From positions 34,887,229-34,951,228 of the forward strand of contig CM049314.1 of assembly GCA_026874595.1 (NCBI GenBank): a stretch of 64,000 nucleotides of DNA, in the 5' to 3' direction. Positions 47,330-58,800 of this stretch are shown here, one piece after another; within the stretch, counting starts at the first letter, position 1; every line of letters begins with the position of its first letter. Source of the DNA: Sipunculus nudus. Lineage: Eukaryota > Annelida > Sipuncula > Golfingiida > Sipunculidae. A program made the translations under genes and the position numbers. The notes under the pieces were generated by a model. That model was not told where the DNA came from. It searched no databases and saw nothing but the letters and a program-made list of their open reading frames with translations.

Positions 47330-48085
47330 AGAGATATTCATAATATAGAGGTACTGATTACAGAAAAGTGGCTATAATAGAGAAGTGGCTATAACAAAGG
47401 AGGAAATAAAATACAGATACCTATAATAGCTAGAGAAGTGGCCTTAATAGAGATGTTCATAATATAGAGCTGCCCATGAGAATGTAGAAGTGCTTATGAT
47501 AGAGATGTGGTCATAATAAAGGTGTTCCAAATATAGAGATACCCGTAATATAGAAGTGGCCATAATAAATATTTGGCCATAATAGAGGTAGCCATAATAT
47601 AGAGACACCCATAATATAGAAGTGGCTATAATAGAGATGTCCCCATAATAGAGGTGGCCATAATAAAGAGACACTCATAACATTGAAGTGGCCATAATAG
47701 AGATGTGGCCATATTAGAGATACCCTTATTTAGTATAGAGATACCCATAAAATAGAAGTGGCCATAACAGAGATGTGTCCAAAATAGAGTTGTCCATAAG
47801 AGAAAGTGGCCATAATAGAGGTGTCCATAATAGAGATGTGGCAATGCATGATAGAGGTGTCCATAATATAGATATACCCATTATAAAGAAGTGGCCTGAT
47901 AGAGACATGGCCATAATAGAGCTGTCCATAATATTCAGATATCCATTGTAATGAAGTTGCCATAAGAGAGGTAACAACAATAATTAGTAACCAAAAGAAG
48001 TATAGCAGTGATAGAGATGTTGCCAGAATACACATGTGGCCATAAAAGAGAGGAACTGATAATAGAGAAGGGGTCACAAGGGGAG
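47330..48085. repeat. CCATAATAGAGATGTGG minisatellite, units 15-18 bp
   Basis: Units starting CCATAATA (CCATAATAGAGGTGT, CCATAATAGAGATGTGG, CCATAATATAGAAGTGG) recur roughly 40 times over about 750 bp. The minus strand lacks stops in this motif, producing four overlapping open frames of up to 115 codons (YYGHLYYGHISI-type). These are shadows of the repeat. Confidence 0.92.
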
Positions 48086-48089
48086 GTTT

Positions 48090-49980
48090 CCATGAAATAG
48101 AAATGTTACATGGTAAACCTTTGTTCTTTTGCCACCCATCCTTTTACCAGATTCACCTACTGCCAAATACCAAAGTCCCATGTTTCTGTTTAATATTCTT
48201 GCCTCGTGCAATTTCACTTCCCGCAATCAACCATGTAGGGTGTTGTTAATGTATGGCAATTTTATCCTTTGTAACAACTTTATTATATGGCCATTCAGCC
48301 GCTGGCATGTCAATAAAAGCATGCTCACATTATTTTCCAGAATTCTGAGTTTGATAATTTTTATCAAATCATAACCACCATAACCTTCTGCCAGTCTTTC
48401 CAGTGGTCCTGATGTTTCCAGGAGGAAGTGTTTATATTTTATATTTTTAGTTGATTAATATAAAACACATTTTTGTTGCATATGTAGCCTCGTCTTGCAT
48501 TCATTTATTCCCACATGAAGGCAAAAAACATTAAGTTGAATTAGTGAGCATAAAACACAGCATAGGTACCTCCACCTAGGATGTGTCTGTGACAAAAAAA
48601 TTCCCCTATGGGCCACTGTCCCTTACCACCCAAAGAAAATCCTGCCCTTAATATGTTGGTGAGAGGCTATTTATTTAACTCTGTCTATTGCAGGAGGGTA
48701 GAGGTTACCATACACTACAAGGAGGATATATTTTTATCATATGCTTTCTTGATTTCAGGTTTTATTCCCAGAGGGCTGGGAATTAATCCTTAAAGAATTA
48801 AGTCAAAACCTGTGTCCAAGACATAAGAGTGAACCTGTGAGGTTCTATTAGGATTTAACTTTGTAAAATGCCATTCAGCCACTGGCATGTCACTGAAGCT
48901 CTGGCATGGATTAAACCAGGGACCTTCCACTCCATGATTTGCACCGCTGATGGTACCCGGTGCAAGATCTACTTGTGTATACAGCAGTAAACAAATGGTT
49001 TCAGAACAAAATATTAGAAGGCCCCATAATATTTCAAGGAGAAAACACCATACTTTATGACTATATTTAACATACCTGGTGCCGTATGTGATTAGTCCCC
49101 TTTAACCACTTGGTTATGTCTTACCTGAGTGAGATCACTAGGTTATATGGGATTTGTCATGTGTATGAATAAATTACCTTGATGACTGAACTACAGTTGA
49201 CTCTAGTTCCTTGAGCCAACTATTAGCACTTTAGTTCTTTAGCAATTTAGATATAATGATAAATGTACTGTCACAACAAATTATATTATTAAGTTTAATT
49301 CTTCAAATTAATACTTTTCTTGGACCCAATAATCAGCAATTATATTGAGGGGTGGAGGTAATGTGAATAATTATTACAAAGTGTGGCAAACAAGAGGGTC
49401 AAGGGAATGGTGTGATGGATAATGAAAGTGAAAACTTATTGCATATGACAGGAGGAAATGAATTGGATGGTCATCACGAGTCATGAATGTCAGCTGAACA
49501 GCGGTCAACACACAGATGACCAGAGGGAGCGTAGGAGTCCATTTCATGCAGACTGATTATTGTCTGGCTTAGACTTAGCCAATCTTGGGCATTAACGCTA
49601 GATCAGACTTGATGGATAGATTCTTGACATGTAATGTATATACATCAACTAAGCTATACCCATGCATATTAAGGCCTTATTATCAGATTATACATCCAGA
49701 GTTACCGCAGGCAGTGGTTTTAACACTGCAAGGTCCTAAGAGGCTCTTACATATAAAATTCTGACCACCCTACTATATATAAAATAATAATTGTGTGGAA
49801 TATTTTTAGCATAGTTATACTGAATATGGATTTTCATCTTCAGGGCTTTCAGCAGGATGGCTTATTGGAGAGTCTGGGATGCTTAGATAATGTGGGATTT
49901 TAGAATGTCTAGGGATTGGAAATCTTTTTGGAATTTTGAAGAATTATGTAAATTCTAATAAGAATTTTCATTAAATTTCC
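48090..49980. other. Mostly unique sequence, no gene seen
   Basis: GGATTAAACCAGGGACCTTC at about 48908-48927 resembles a box B region on the minus strand, but no box A is convincing. No exon recognised. Confidence 0.4.
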
Positions 49981-49987
49981 ATCGTAA

Positions 49988-50283
49988 GGCCAAAAAAAAT
50001 AAAAGGTATGGTTCTTAGGCACCGCCCACATCATTTTTAACCCCTTGCATCAAACTCTTTTTTATTTAATTTTATCATTCAAGATAGTAAAATAATATAA
50101 TTTCCATACGATTTTCTTTGTTATGTAGTGCTTTTACCTGTTTAGCAAGAAGAAACCTGTCATTTACCTGTTTTTCCTGATCATATGACATTTTATCGAA
50201 ACATACAAAAAAAAGGTCAAAAATAAAATACCGCCCGCCCGCATTGATTTCTGAAAAAAAGTGCCTGAGAACCATACCCTTTC
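49988..50283 (-). mobile_element. PIF/Harbinger-type MITE, copy 3, right end lost
   Basis: It begins GGCCAAAAAAAATAAAAGG after a TAA target triplet (49985-49987) and has the same interior as copy 2. The right end stops at GAGAACCATACCCTTT with the terminal GGCC missing. It lacks the CGGAGCGGCAGCAGCTC segment of copies 1 and 2. Confidence 0.75.
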
Positions 50284-50544
50284 AATTTCTAATCATATCA
50301 TTATATGGTTTTATATCATCTCATTATATGACGCTTTGACTGTAGTGAAATATAAGGGCCAGCTGTCCATTTTTGACTGGTGTGAGGTTGATGACAATGA
50401 TTAGAGACAGCTACAAGAGCTAACCTAAATGCCCCTCAGTCCTATACATGCAGAATTTGGACAGTTGGACACCCAGAACGAAGCATCCAAATGAGATTTC
50501 AAGCACCACAGATGCTTACCGCCATGTTTCTGAAAGCCCTGTGT

Positions 50545-50575
50545 GTATATGTATATATATGTGTGTGTGTGTGTG
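50545..50575. repeat. (TA)(TG) microsatellite
   Basis: TATATGTATATATATG followed by about eight TG units. Confidence 0.9.
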
Positions 50576-50829
50576 ATTTGGTAATCAAAATAACTAAAAG
50601 CATTTGGAAGATATTGTTATATTCCAGTTGAAAGTGCACTAATAAACAAACCAGTGATAGAAGACCATTTCCAAATCAACCCACAAGAGGACTTTAAATT
50701 CAGTGTCACTCCTGATAAGTATTCTATTCCAAGTTCATCTTACTCTCATAGCTTGAGTCTTTCCTACCCGTATTATTGATCTGGAATCACACGGGATTAA
50801 AGACGCATGAGATCAAGAGTATCGTAAAT

Positions 50830-50960
50830 CAGCTGGTTGGGCCAGTGGAGAACTCGTTCATCCACTGTGACAGCAGATCACACCCTGGGGTTCAAATCCC
50901 AGAACAATGTCCTGTGCACTGTTGTAGTTGAGTCAAAATTATATCCGAGTCTCAGACAAT
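50830..50960 (+). mobile_element. tRNA-headed SINE fragment or tRNA-like element
   Basis: AGCTGGTTGGGCCAGTGGAG (box A-like) and GGGGTTCAAATCCCAG (box B with a partial T-arm stem) are spaced about 40 bp apart. The acceptor stem does not close, so a SINE head is more likely than a tRNA gene. Confidence 0.5.
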
Positions 50961-51165
50961 GCCAGATGAGTCCAAGTCCTTGAAGGTCAGGTCTAATTCT
51001 GTCTTTATGAAGTATAAGTCTGTTTTAAATGTTTATAGTCTAAATCATTCAGTATCTCAGTTCAGTAAAAACATGTTAAAACAGGATTTTATTAGATGTT
51101 CTTGTTTTTCTCTATGAATATCTATATATATATTTGTTTTACTACAATTTTTAATCCTACTATTA

Positions 51166-51428
51166 GGCAAAAAAAAGGTATGGTTCTCAGGCATATTTTT
51201 TCAGAAATCAGTCTGGGTGGGCAGTTTTATTTTTTACCTTTTTTGTATGTTTTGATAAAAAAATGGCATATATGGTCAGCGAAAAGCATGAAAATAACAA
51301 ATTTGTTTGCTGAACAGGTAAAGGCACTACATTAATTGTATAATTTATCTCTTTGAAATAAAAATAAAAGAATTTTGATGTGGGGGGTTTAAATTGACGT
51401 GCCTGAGAACTGTACCTTTTTTTTGGCC
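51166..51428 (+). mobile_element. PIF/Harbinger-type MITE, copy 4, internally deleted
   Basis: A 263-bp element between target triplets TTA (51163-51165 and 51429-51431). The left end GGCAAAAAAAAGGTATGG has lost one C; the right end is TTTTTTTTGGCC. The shorter length comes from loss of the middle around the GC-rich CGGAGCGG segment. Orientation is as copy 1. Confidence 0.8.
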
Positions 51429-51754
51429 TTATTTTAGGATTTTTCAGCTCTAAACCATTGCTGAATCACATTCCTTTGCCACCACAACTCTCTGTAGATA
51501 CACATACATTCTCACCTGGATGCTCTTCTTGGAGTACTTTAGTGTTGCAACCTTGTGCCCTATAATTGGCCCTAACAGGTTAATTTCTTCATTTTGCACA
51601 CACTAAAACCAGGATATTACATGTTGAATGCCAAAATTATGGGTATAATTCAAGTTATTTCGGATTTCAGCTGTAAAAGTAAAAGTTATAGTAAAGGAAG
51701 CAGCATATTTTAATTTATTTTCATTCAGATTTCTTTCAAAAATATACTAATTTA

Positions 51755-51805
51755 GCCCTCTCTCTCTTTTCCTCTCTCTCTTTCTCCTTCTCTCTCTCTC
51801 TCTTC
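51755..51805. repeat. CT-rich microsatellite
   Basis: Impure (CT)n tract, about 50 bp. Confidence 0.9.
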
Positions 51806-51809
51806 CCAT

Positions 51810-52760
51810 GAAATATATTTGGCGTACCTGTGAGCTTATGCGATGGCACGGCGGCGTCCGTTTGTTGTCCGCTGTAAGTTAACCCATACTATCTTGAAAA
51901 ATGCTGGAGCTAGGATCACCAAATTTTGTGCAAAAAATCAGTCACCTAAAAACACTATCAGATCTTGCTTATTTTTTGCTATCTGATTTACTTAGATTTT
52001 ATAAGGAAAATGTTAAAAAACCTTTAAACCTCTTCTTCTCTGAAACTTTCCAGCCAAATTGTTGAATATTTTACAAGAATAATCTCTGAAACAATCTGTC
52101 TCAAGTTTGGTGAATTTTTGTCAAGTTACAGGAAGCTGAACTTAGTCATTTGGCCAAAAAAGGTTACTAAAATTACAATATTGGAAATGGCCGGAGCTAT
52201 CTTTACCAAATTTTATGCAGTTGTTGGTCACATGACTCATATATGAAATTGAGGTATTGGTGGTGCCACCTGCATTCACCTTTTTCCATACAAGGGTCAT
52301 CGGTCATCAGTACATTAACCCATAATTTCTCAGGAAAGAAGGAGCTGGCATCCCCAAATTTTATGCAAAAATCTGTCACGTATCAAATGTTGTGGGATTG
52401 AGCGTTATGTGGCACCACCTGCATTAACTTATGGGTAAAAACTAAAATAATCTTTTAAAATCTTCTTCTCTGAAATCATTCAGCCAAATGGTTTAATATT
52501 TCACAGAAATGATCACAGATTAGCTTGCTCAAATTTGTTCAAATGGTTTGGGTTTGATGAATTTTGGCTGAGTACCAGGAATTGGAACTTCATGATTTCT
52601 TCAAGTAAGCATACTGACATAACAATCTCATAAACAACATGAGCTAGCATCACCAAGTTTGTGAAAATGTTGATCACATGACTCAAGAAAAGTTTCCATG
52701 CATCTTTGATGATTTTCTTGACACAAGACTGGTGTCAGCAGATATAATGATTTTTGCACA
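51810..52760 (+). mobile_element. GGCGTCCG dispersed element with 435-bp internal duplication
   Basis: The 5-prime part has GGCACGGCGGCGTCCGTTTG. Two diverged copies of a body of about 435 bp follow: AACCCATACTATCTTGAAAA at 51881 and AACCCATAATTTCTCAGGAA at 52317, both leading to GGAGCTxGxATCxCCAAATT. CTTCTTCTCTGAAA with CAGCCAAATxGTTxAATATT recurs at about 52032 and 52462. Elements with GGCGTCCG and this body style occur in many mollusc genomes. No coding capacity is evident. Confidence 0.65.
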
Positions 52761-52764
52761 GTGT

Positions 52765-54120
52765 ATGTCCCTGTTTATTTCTCAGGAAGGATTTGATATA
52801 TCTGCCTGAAATCAGGCATATGTATACATCTCGGATAGCTATGACATATACTTAACTTGTGGGACACCTTCAGTTGTTTTCTGGTTTCATGCATCTGTGC
52901 ACATAGCCCAAGAGTGGTTTGAAGTATCTGCCTGTAATTTTGCATGCCCACACACCTTTGATGGCTTTCTCATATACAAGACTGGTTGCACCATCTACAA
53001 TCAGTTTGTGTTGTGTGCATCCATGCCAGTATTTCAGGAGTGATGTCTTTGTAATTGGTACTTATACTTGGGTTCAAAATGTTTAGTACTTGCATTAACT
53101 GTAAAGGTAATGGTCCAACATAGAAGCATTATATATGATGTATATCCAATTGCACAGGTTTGCATTAGGCCTGTAGGCCTTGTTATTAATGCATATCCAA
53201 AAAAATCATGGAAAATATATGAAATTTGAATAATTATGAAATTAGTGACACTTGTTTTATCCATGATACAATTCATTTTGATAGTGTCTTCTCTTGTTTA
53301 CTTCCATGAAAAATCTGCAACATGCTAGCTCTCCACGGTTTAGCTCCCATTGTACCCTAAAATACGACTCCAGGCAACTATCAACTTGCAAACCTTTGAT
53401 GTTTGCAACCTCCCCCATAATGTAAAATGTCAATCGAGAGCTGGGAAGTGCGCTTCCTATCTTTGAAGACATATTTAACCTGGTCGTAATCTATACCAGT
53501 GTTTTCAACTTGGCCTCATGGTCATACCATGGGACCATAGAGTTATCTTGGTTGCCATAGGAACCAGACTGATGAACTGTATCTTGGTGAAAGGGCCATT
53601 TGTTCGCAGGGTTATAAATGTTGTTTCTAGTCTTTCCTGTATGTCTTGTTTTTCACCATATTAGGTACTTATATACATGTCTCAAGGACCGAATCTTAAT
53701 TAGCGAGGTTTAATATAATACTGTACGTACCTTTGATATGGTTTGTTTACTGTAGATTGTATCCTGCCCACAGAGTAAGCTCATGGGCTTTACACCTATA
53801 ACTTAAGCTGTAGTTATGGATGAAAAAAGCACATAACTTGATAGCCATATCCTAGACACTAGATTAAAAGTGGTGTTTGCACTAAAAATATTGAGTAGGG
53901 AGAAAAAGGCGCATGGATAAAGTCACAGGAAGTAAATTTATTAATTTGAGGAGGAAGTCAAGTCATCGATCCCAATGTGTTTTAATAGAAGGAATTTTTT
54001 CTTCTTTTCTTTACTTTTGTTTTCACATTAATTTTTGCCCTCAATTAAATTACCTTTTATTTAAATTTGGCCCCTTACCTTTTCTGTGATTCTGTCTCTC
54101 TATCACAAATATAAGACAGA
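52765..54120. other. Unique sequence, no gene seen
   Basis: Short open frames on the minus strand at 53034-53472 have no domain. Nothing else recognised. Confidence 0.4.
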
Positions 54121-54125
54121 TCGCT

Positions 54126-54139
54126 CCCCCCCCCCCCCC
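54126..54139. repeat. Poly-C run, 14 bp
   Basis: Uninterrupted C homopolymer. Confidence 0.95.
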
Positions 54140-54230
54140 AAACCAAACTTTGGTGCTTCATCCATCTGAAACAGATGAAATAAATTTCATGACTTTTGTT
54201 TTGAAAAAAAGTTAGTATTTTCAAGATTGA

Positions 54231-54231
<1 letters not shown>

Positions 54232-54284
<53 letters not shown>
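54232..54284. repeat. (TA)n microsatellite
   Basis: About 26 TA units. Confidence 0.95.
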
Positions 54285-54286
<2 letters not shown>

Positions 54287-54816
54287 GTATGTGTGTGTCT
54301 TTGGTATTACCAGTGCTGTGGTAATGATTAAAGTGCTTTAAAAATAATGGTTACATTTATCAGCTTGACCAGTGTAGCTCTCTATATATATTTCCAGGGA
54401 AAATTTTTATTCAACTAAATATACGCAAAACTTCTCGAACTTACTTGAAGTCTTCATAGGTTTAATGGTATATGTATAATATAAAAGAGTCATATTGTTT
54501 TCCCTTGCTTATGAAAGCTATGTTCAGCCTTATTTTCAAAGGGAGGTTTTAATTAATTTGGCACCTCCACTTCTTATATTTGATAAATTTAACATGAATG
54601 TATTAAAATACTTGGGCTCATTTCCAATATGTTCCTTTCTTGCTGCCAGGGGGGATTGTACATGCATATATATGTTCACATAGTTCCAATCATGTTTTTT
54701 TTCAACTTTTGCAATACCTGTTTTGTTTATGATGCATTCAGGAAAACTTAAGGAATTTCTACCAAAGGAAAGCATGTATCCAGTATGCTTTGCCAAAAAA
54801 AAATACAAAAACACTG

Positions 54817-55115
54817 GGCTAAAAAAATAAAGGCATGGTTCTCAGGCACTTTTTTTTCAGATATCAGTGCAGGAGGGTGATATTTAATTTTTTCAGTTTT
54901 TTGTGTTTTGATAAAAATGACATATGATCAGAGAAAACATGAAAATAACAGAATTTTTTTGTTAAACAGGTAAAAGCACAACATAACAAAGGAAATCTTA
55001 TCTGAATTGTTTTATCTTCTTGAAAGATAAAAATCAAAATAAAAATTGTTAAAGCAGGGGATAAAAAGTGATGCAGGTGGTGCCTGAGAACGATACCTTT
55101 TTTTTTTGTTTGGCT
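54817..55115 (+). mobile_element. PIF/Harbinger-type MITE, copy 5, degraded
   Basis: GGCTAAAAAAATAAAGGCAT at the left and TTTTGTTTGGCT at the right flank the familiar interior (CAGGCAC, TGTTTTGATAAAAATGACAT, GGTGCCTGAGAAC). Terminal bases are mutated and the target triplets no longer match. Orientation is as copy 1. Confidence 0.75.
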
Positions 55116-55237
55116 TTAAGGTCGATTGTTGGTTATTTTATTTTATAAAAGTGCTCTGACTGACAATTTAGCCGAACAGTGTATCCCATGGATCCAATAA
55201 ATTCTGAAATTCCATAAACAAATCAAACATCTTCAAG

Positions 55238-55586
55238 GGCAAAAAAAAATAAAGGGTATGGTTCTCAGGCACCGCCCACGTCAATTTTAAACCCTCGCAT
55301 AAACAATTTTTATTTTGATTTTCTATAGAAACTTGCCAATTTTAAGCCCAAGCTGCTCGGACATTTTTTTCAAGAAGATAAAATCATAAATTTTGATAAA
55401 ATGTCCTTTGTTATGTAGTGCTTTTACCTGTTTAGCAAAATAAATTCTTTTATTATCATCATTTTCCCTTATCATTTGACATTTTTATTGAAAAATACCA
55501 AAAAAAAAAAAATAAAAATAAAAAAAACACCTGCCCACATTGATCTATGAAAAAAAGTGCCTGAAAACCAAACCTTATTTTTTTTA
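55238..55586 (-). mobile_element. PIF/Harbinger-type MITE, copy 6, inverted to copy 5
   Basis: It starts GGCAAAAAAAAATAAAGGG, continues CTCAGGCACCGCCCACGTCA and ends at GTGCCTGAAAACCAAACCTT without the terminal GGCC. It lies 122 bp from copy 5 in opposite orientation. Confidence 0.75.
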
Positions 55587-55589
55587 TAT

Positions 55590-57235
55590 AATGGATAATA
55601 ATATACCCAACATTACCCAACATTTATTTTAAGATTTTTTTTAGAGCTCTTTTAAGGGAACATTTTTATTCAGCAGGGGTTTGGCCATCACCCACTGATA
55701 TGATATAAACAGTGCCTAGAATTGCAGACTGATAAACAGTTGGGCCTTGACAGCACCTATGTGATCAGCCACGATTTATTCCTCACCACGGGAGGGAACA
55801 TTAGGCTGTAACCAATAACATCAGGGAGAATGGCCACTCCTTGTCTTTCTGTGGCAACATTTAGACCATTATATTTCATTTATCAGCCACTATAGTGTCA
55901 CAGGAAGTGAAATGTTTGGCAAAGCAACCTTTGACCTTTATCGTCAATCTGGTGAGTAGTGGTCATTCAATATATAAAGGTCATAGAAATATTACCAATA
56001 GATGTCAAATTCATACAACTTTCACTCTTGTCTTCCTGTGGAAAAGGGTTTTCCAAAATACAGAACAACTAATTAAAGAAAAACTCCAATTAAAATATTG
56101 CCAACCACTCAGAATCAGTACACATTTACTTTAGTAATAAGGGGTAAATCCCTTTTCCTGGAGTTCTAGTATGAAGAACCATCTGAAGAGTGAGAAAATA
56201 ATCCAAGCATGCTAGCCATGAATTAGCTTACATTATACTCCAACCGCATGTCTTGCCTATTGTGTTAATGTTGAAAATTAAGTCAAATATTCTTCTGATT
56301 TTTTCTGTTTATTTGACTGTTTTTTGACATATATTTTGTGCATGCATGCCTTTCTTTCTGAGTAAAATCATTTGTGGAATGTACCTAGTAAGTTAAGTTG
56401 GATAAGTTTCTGAGGGGCGTAAGGTAAAACTACCCTTTATCAAAACCCCTTCCCCCATTTACAGTTTTTACAGGTTACAATTATTAACGTTAGTATTAAC
56501 TAGATCTTTATTATGTATAGGAGCATTTAGGCGTGTGAAGGCAGGCATACAGTTTCATCTGAGGATTGATTACAAAAGAAGCTCCATTTTAGTCAGTCTT
56601 TCCAAATGTAGAAACTGTAAACTCCTCTTCAAGATAAATTCAAACCATGAAAATTTAAGGTCACCTAATTTCCTAGTAGCAGCTTTGGAAATATTTGTGA
56701 ATGAGCCGACATTGCCTTAGTATTATACTACTTTAACATTTCCTTTGTTTGATAGACACGGTTGCTTAACTTTGACTGACATCTACAACAGTTTAAGTAG
56801 GAAATGCCAACAGTCATTTAAATCAGGGAGAGAAGTAACTTTTAGATGTAGCAAAAACCAACTTTTTAATTTTCTTCAGCCATTTGCCATTGGAATGGTG
56901 ACCATACCAAGGTAAAGTTGGTTTTAAAAAGGTACCATTACATGGAATTGCATGAGTTAAAAAAATTGTGACGTATCCCCCCAAGAGACAGTCAGACCTA
57001 TTTGTAACCCATAGCAACCACAGGCCAAAGATGGGGGAATGAAAGAGATGCCACGATAGTTTTTTTTGTCCTTTAGAGTCAGCAGGTTTTTGGACTGCCT
57101 GGAGACACCAGAAACCCCACTCTGGGAAGATCTATGAGCTAGCTGTACAATTTTCACTGCCCAGACCTCGGGAATTTCTGAGCCAGTTCTGACATTTTTA
57201 GCTCGGATCAATGGGAATACTCCCTGCTCTGCCAC
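55590..57235. other. Mostly unique sequence, no gene seen
   Basis: The minus-strand frame 56957-57235 (92 codons) has balanced composition but no domain and no clear splice site. Confidence 0.35.
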
Positions 57236-57239
57236 CTAA

Positions 57240-57821
57240 ACTTGTCAGTTGACTCAAATCTATGACCCGCAGAAGAAGAAACACAAATTGACTCTGCTGG
57301 AGTCGTCTTGTTGGGAACTAGAGAGCGAAGTGTGTTTTCTTGTCCTGCCTCAGATGTCTGACAGTACCGTCGATAGCAAAGTTATCCATACAGTAACATG
57401 ATTTATACAAAGCAAATGTACATATTAACACTTACCTGGGTATCTGTGCAGTCATTGCTCAGAGAAATTTGATGAGGATGCCGTAACATAAAACATTGGG
57501 GCTCTTTAACGATGCCTGTGCGTGAAAAGGTTCCAGTTATGTTAAAGGTTATTTATTCTCATAGCCAGAACCGTTAGCTGGAGGAGGGGTGAACCAGGGT
57601 TTTCATCTATAATGGAGCTTCCCTGGTGTGTCCCAAGCAGGGCGGGAACTATGCAAATGGCTGTTTGATTTTTGCTCATTACTGACAGAGTGAAGCTTGA
57701 TCCAATATTAGGGACTGTGGGACAAGCCAGTTGACTATTGTCCGGTTTAGCTGTGCAATTACATCAGTGTGCGGTTGATCTATAGCTGATTATATTGTGA
57801 GTGGGACTAGCATAGAATATA
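57240..57821 (+). promoter_or_regulatory. Candidate promoter upstream of the 57.8-kb exon
   Basis: Non-repetitive and less AT-rich than the surroundings. It contains a perfect octamer ATGCAAAT (57651-57658), bound by POU-domain factors, and a CCAAT box near 57702, both 120-170 bp upstream of the candidate start codon. There is no clear TATA box. Assigned by position and motif content only. Confidence 0.3.
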
Positions 57822-57918
57822 ATGGTGTGCTGCATCAGGGAAGCTATACTGCCGTTTACTGTGCCCTGCCAGCGCTGGAGAAAGAAGACAAGCTTTAAAA
57901 TGCTGACAGCCAGTAAAG
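57822..57918 (+). CDS. Candidate first coding exon, starts MVCC
   Basis: The ATG at 57822 opens a frame that begins MVCCIREAILPFTVPCQRW, continues with a basic RKKTSFKML stretch and reaches a strong donor at 57919 (AAAG then GTACGT). This gives 32 codons plus one base. Two cysteines at positions 3-4 followed by basic residues would suit palmitoyl anchoring, as in alternative N-termini of some signalling proteins, but that is inference. The leftover G equals that of the 23080-23251 exon, so both could join the same downstream exon, as an alternative promoter would need. Without splicing the frame runs to 58115. No family recognised. Confidence 0.35.
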
Positions 57919-57969
57919 GTACGTGCTTGGCAGCTTCTTTACCTCCCCTCCATGTAACCTGGCCTAATG

Positions 57970-58380
57970 TGTTAATTAACCCTCGCTCTTTTATGTATCA
58001 CTGCAGGTCATTGACTAACAATTTAGGGAGCTCTTATGGACAGCGCCTGCTGCTTTCACTTGCTACATGTTTAACTCACATTTGTGGTCTGTCGGTGCCC
58101 GTGGCAATTACTTAAGCAGTCCTCCATATGTGAGAACCTAATATAAGATTGTATTTACACTTTGGCCTGGAAGGAAAGTCAATCACAGTTTTCAGCAAGC
58201 CTGCTTGAAATTGTGAGCTATTTTGTGTGGATTTTGCCAGAATAACAATGTCCTTGCACATGTGGCTGATTGCCTCAGGGTAATCAAAGATGTTGGCAGG
58301 GATGGTTGCCCCACCTGATCTTGGTTCTGAAAATGTGCCAACCATGGCATGTACAAATGTTACAGATTGCATCTTACGAT
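57970..58380. other. Unique block after the candidate first exon
   Basis: An acceptor-like CTCGCTCTTTTATGTATCAC TGCAG ends at about 58004, but joining it to the donor at 57919 hits a stop within three codons. The minus strand is open for 86 codons (58112-58372, with VGTFSEPRSGGATIPANIFD). A SOX-type AACAAT is at 58244-58249. Could be a conserved noncoding block or a minus-strand exon; neither is established. Confidence 0.25.
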
Positions 58381-58727
58381 GATTCTCCTAATTTTTATTA
58401 CATAGGATAGGTCCATGGAGTGTTGGTGGCACTGTTTATTGAATAAGTCATGAGAGTAGTAATGACCATAATGAGAATGAAATGTTATTACTAAGCCTTT
58501 GAGATTTGAGGTTTTCTACTCATTTGGGAGAGCAATATTCCAGAAGTCATAACCTTCATTCATGATATTAGAGTGAATTTCCAAGGTCTTGAGAGATTTC
58601 AATATATTTCCTACGGGTTCAAATGGAATTTAAACTTGGGACCTTCAAGTCAGAAACTAATTGGAATAATATAGCTCAAACCTCTTTTGCCATATATAGT
58701 CCTGCCACCAGCATATTAATATGTTTT

Positions 58728-58800
58728 TAGCTCAGCTGACTTTCTGTCTGTCTGAGTCATAGAGATGCCCCCTTATCCATCATCTGGATAGCAGTTCCCA
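58728..58800 (+). mobile_element. AGCTCAGCTGA element fragment
   Basis: TTTTTAGCTCAGCTGACTTT followed by (CTGT)n and GAGTCATAGAGATG repeats the 5-prime end of the element at 27431. The downstream body is too diverged to delimit and may extend to about 59500. Confidence 0.55.

Noticed and set aside
47444-48077. Four overlapping minus-strand frames with YYGHLYYG repeats, up to 115 codons
   Set aside because: They arise from a stop-free 15-18 bp minisatellite and overlap one another in different phases.
48895-48970. Another tRNA-like SINE head on the minus strand
   Set aside because: Only a box B-like GGTTTAATCC is present. No acceptable box A is found at the right distance.
13258-51335. Similar open frames in several MITE copies (AKQVKALHNKE and FSEINAGG-like peptides)
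   Set aside because: The similarity follows from shared DNA of the element. Frames are interrupted or shifted between copies, and no transposase motif is present.
57919-58010. Short intron joining 57918 to an acceptor near 58004
   Set aside because: The joined frame meets a stop within three codons, so this splice would end the protein at once.
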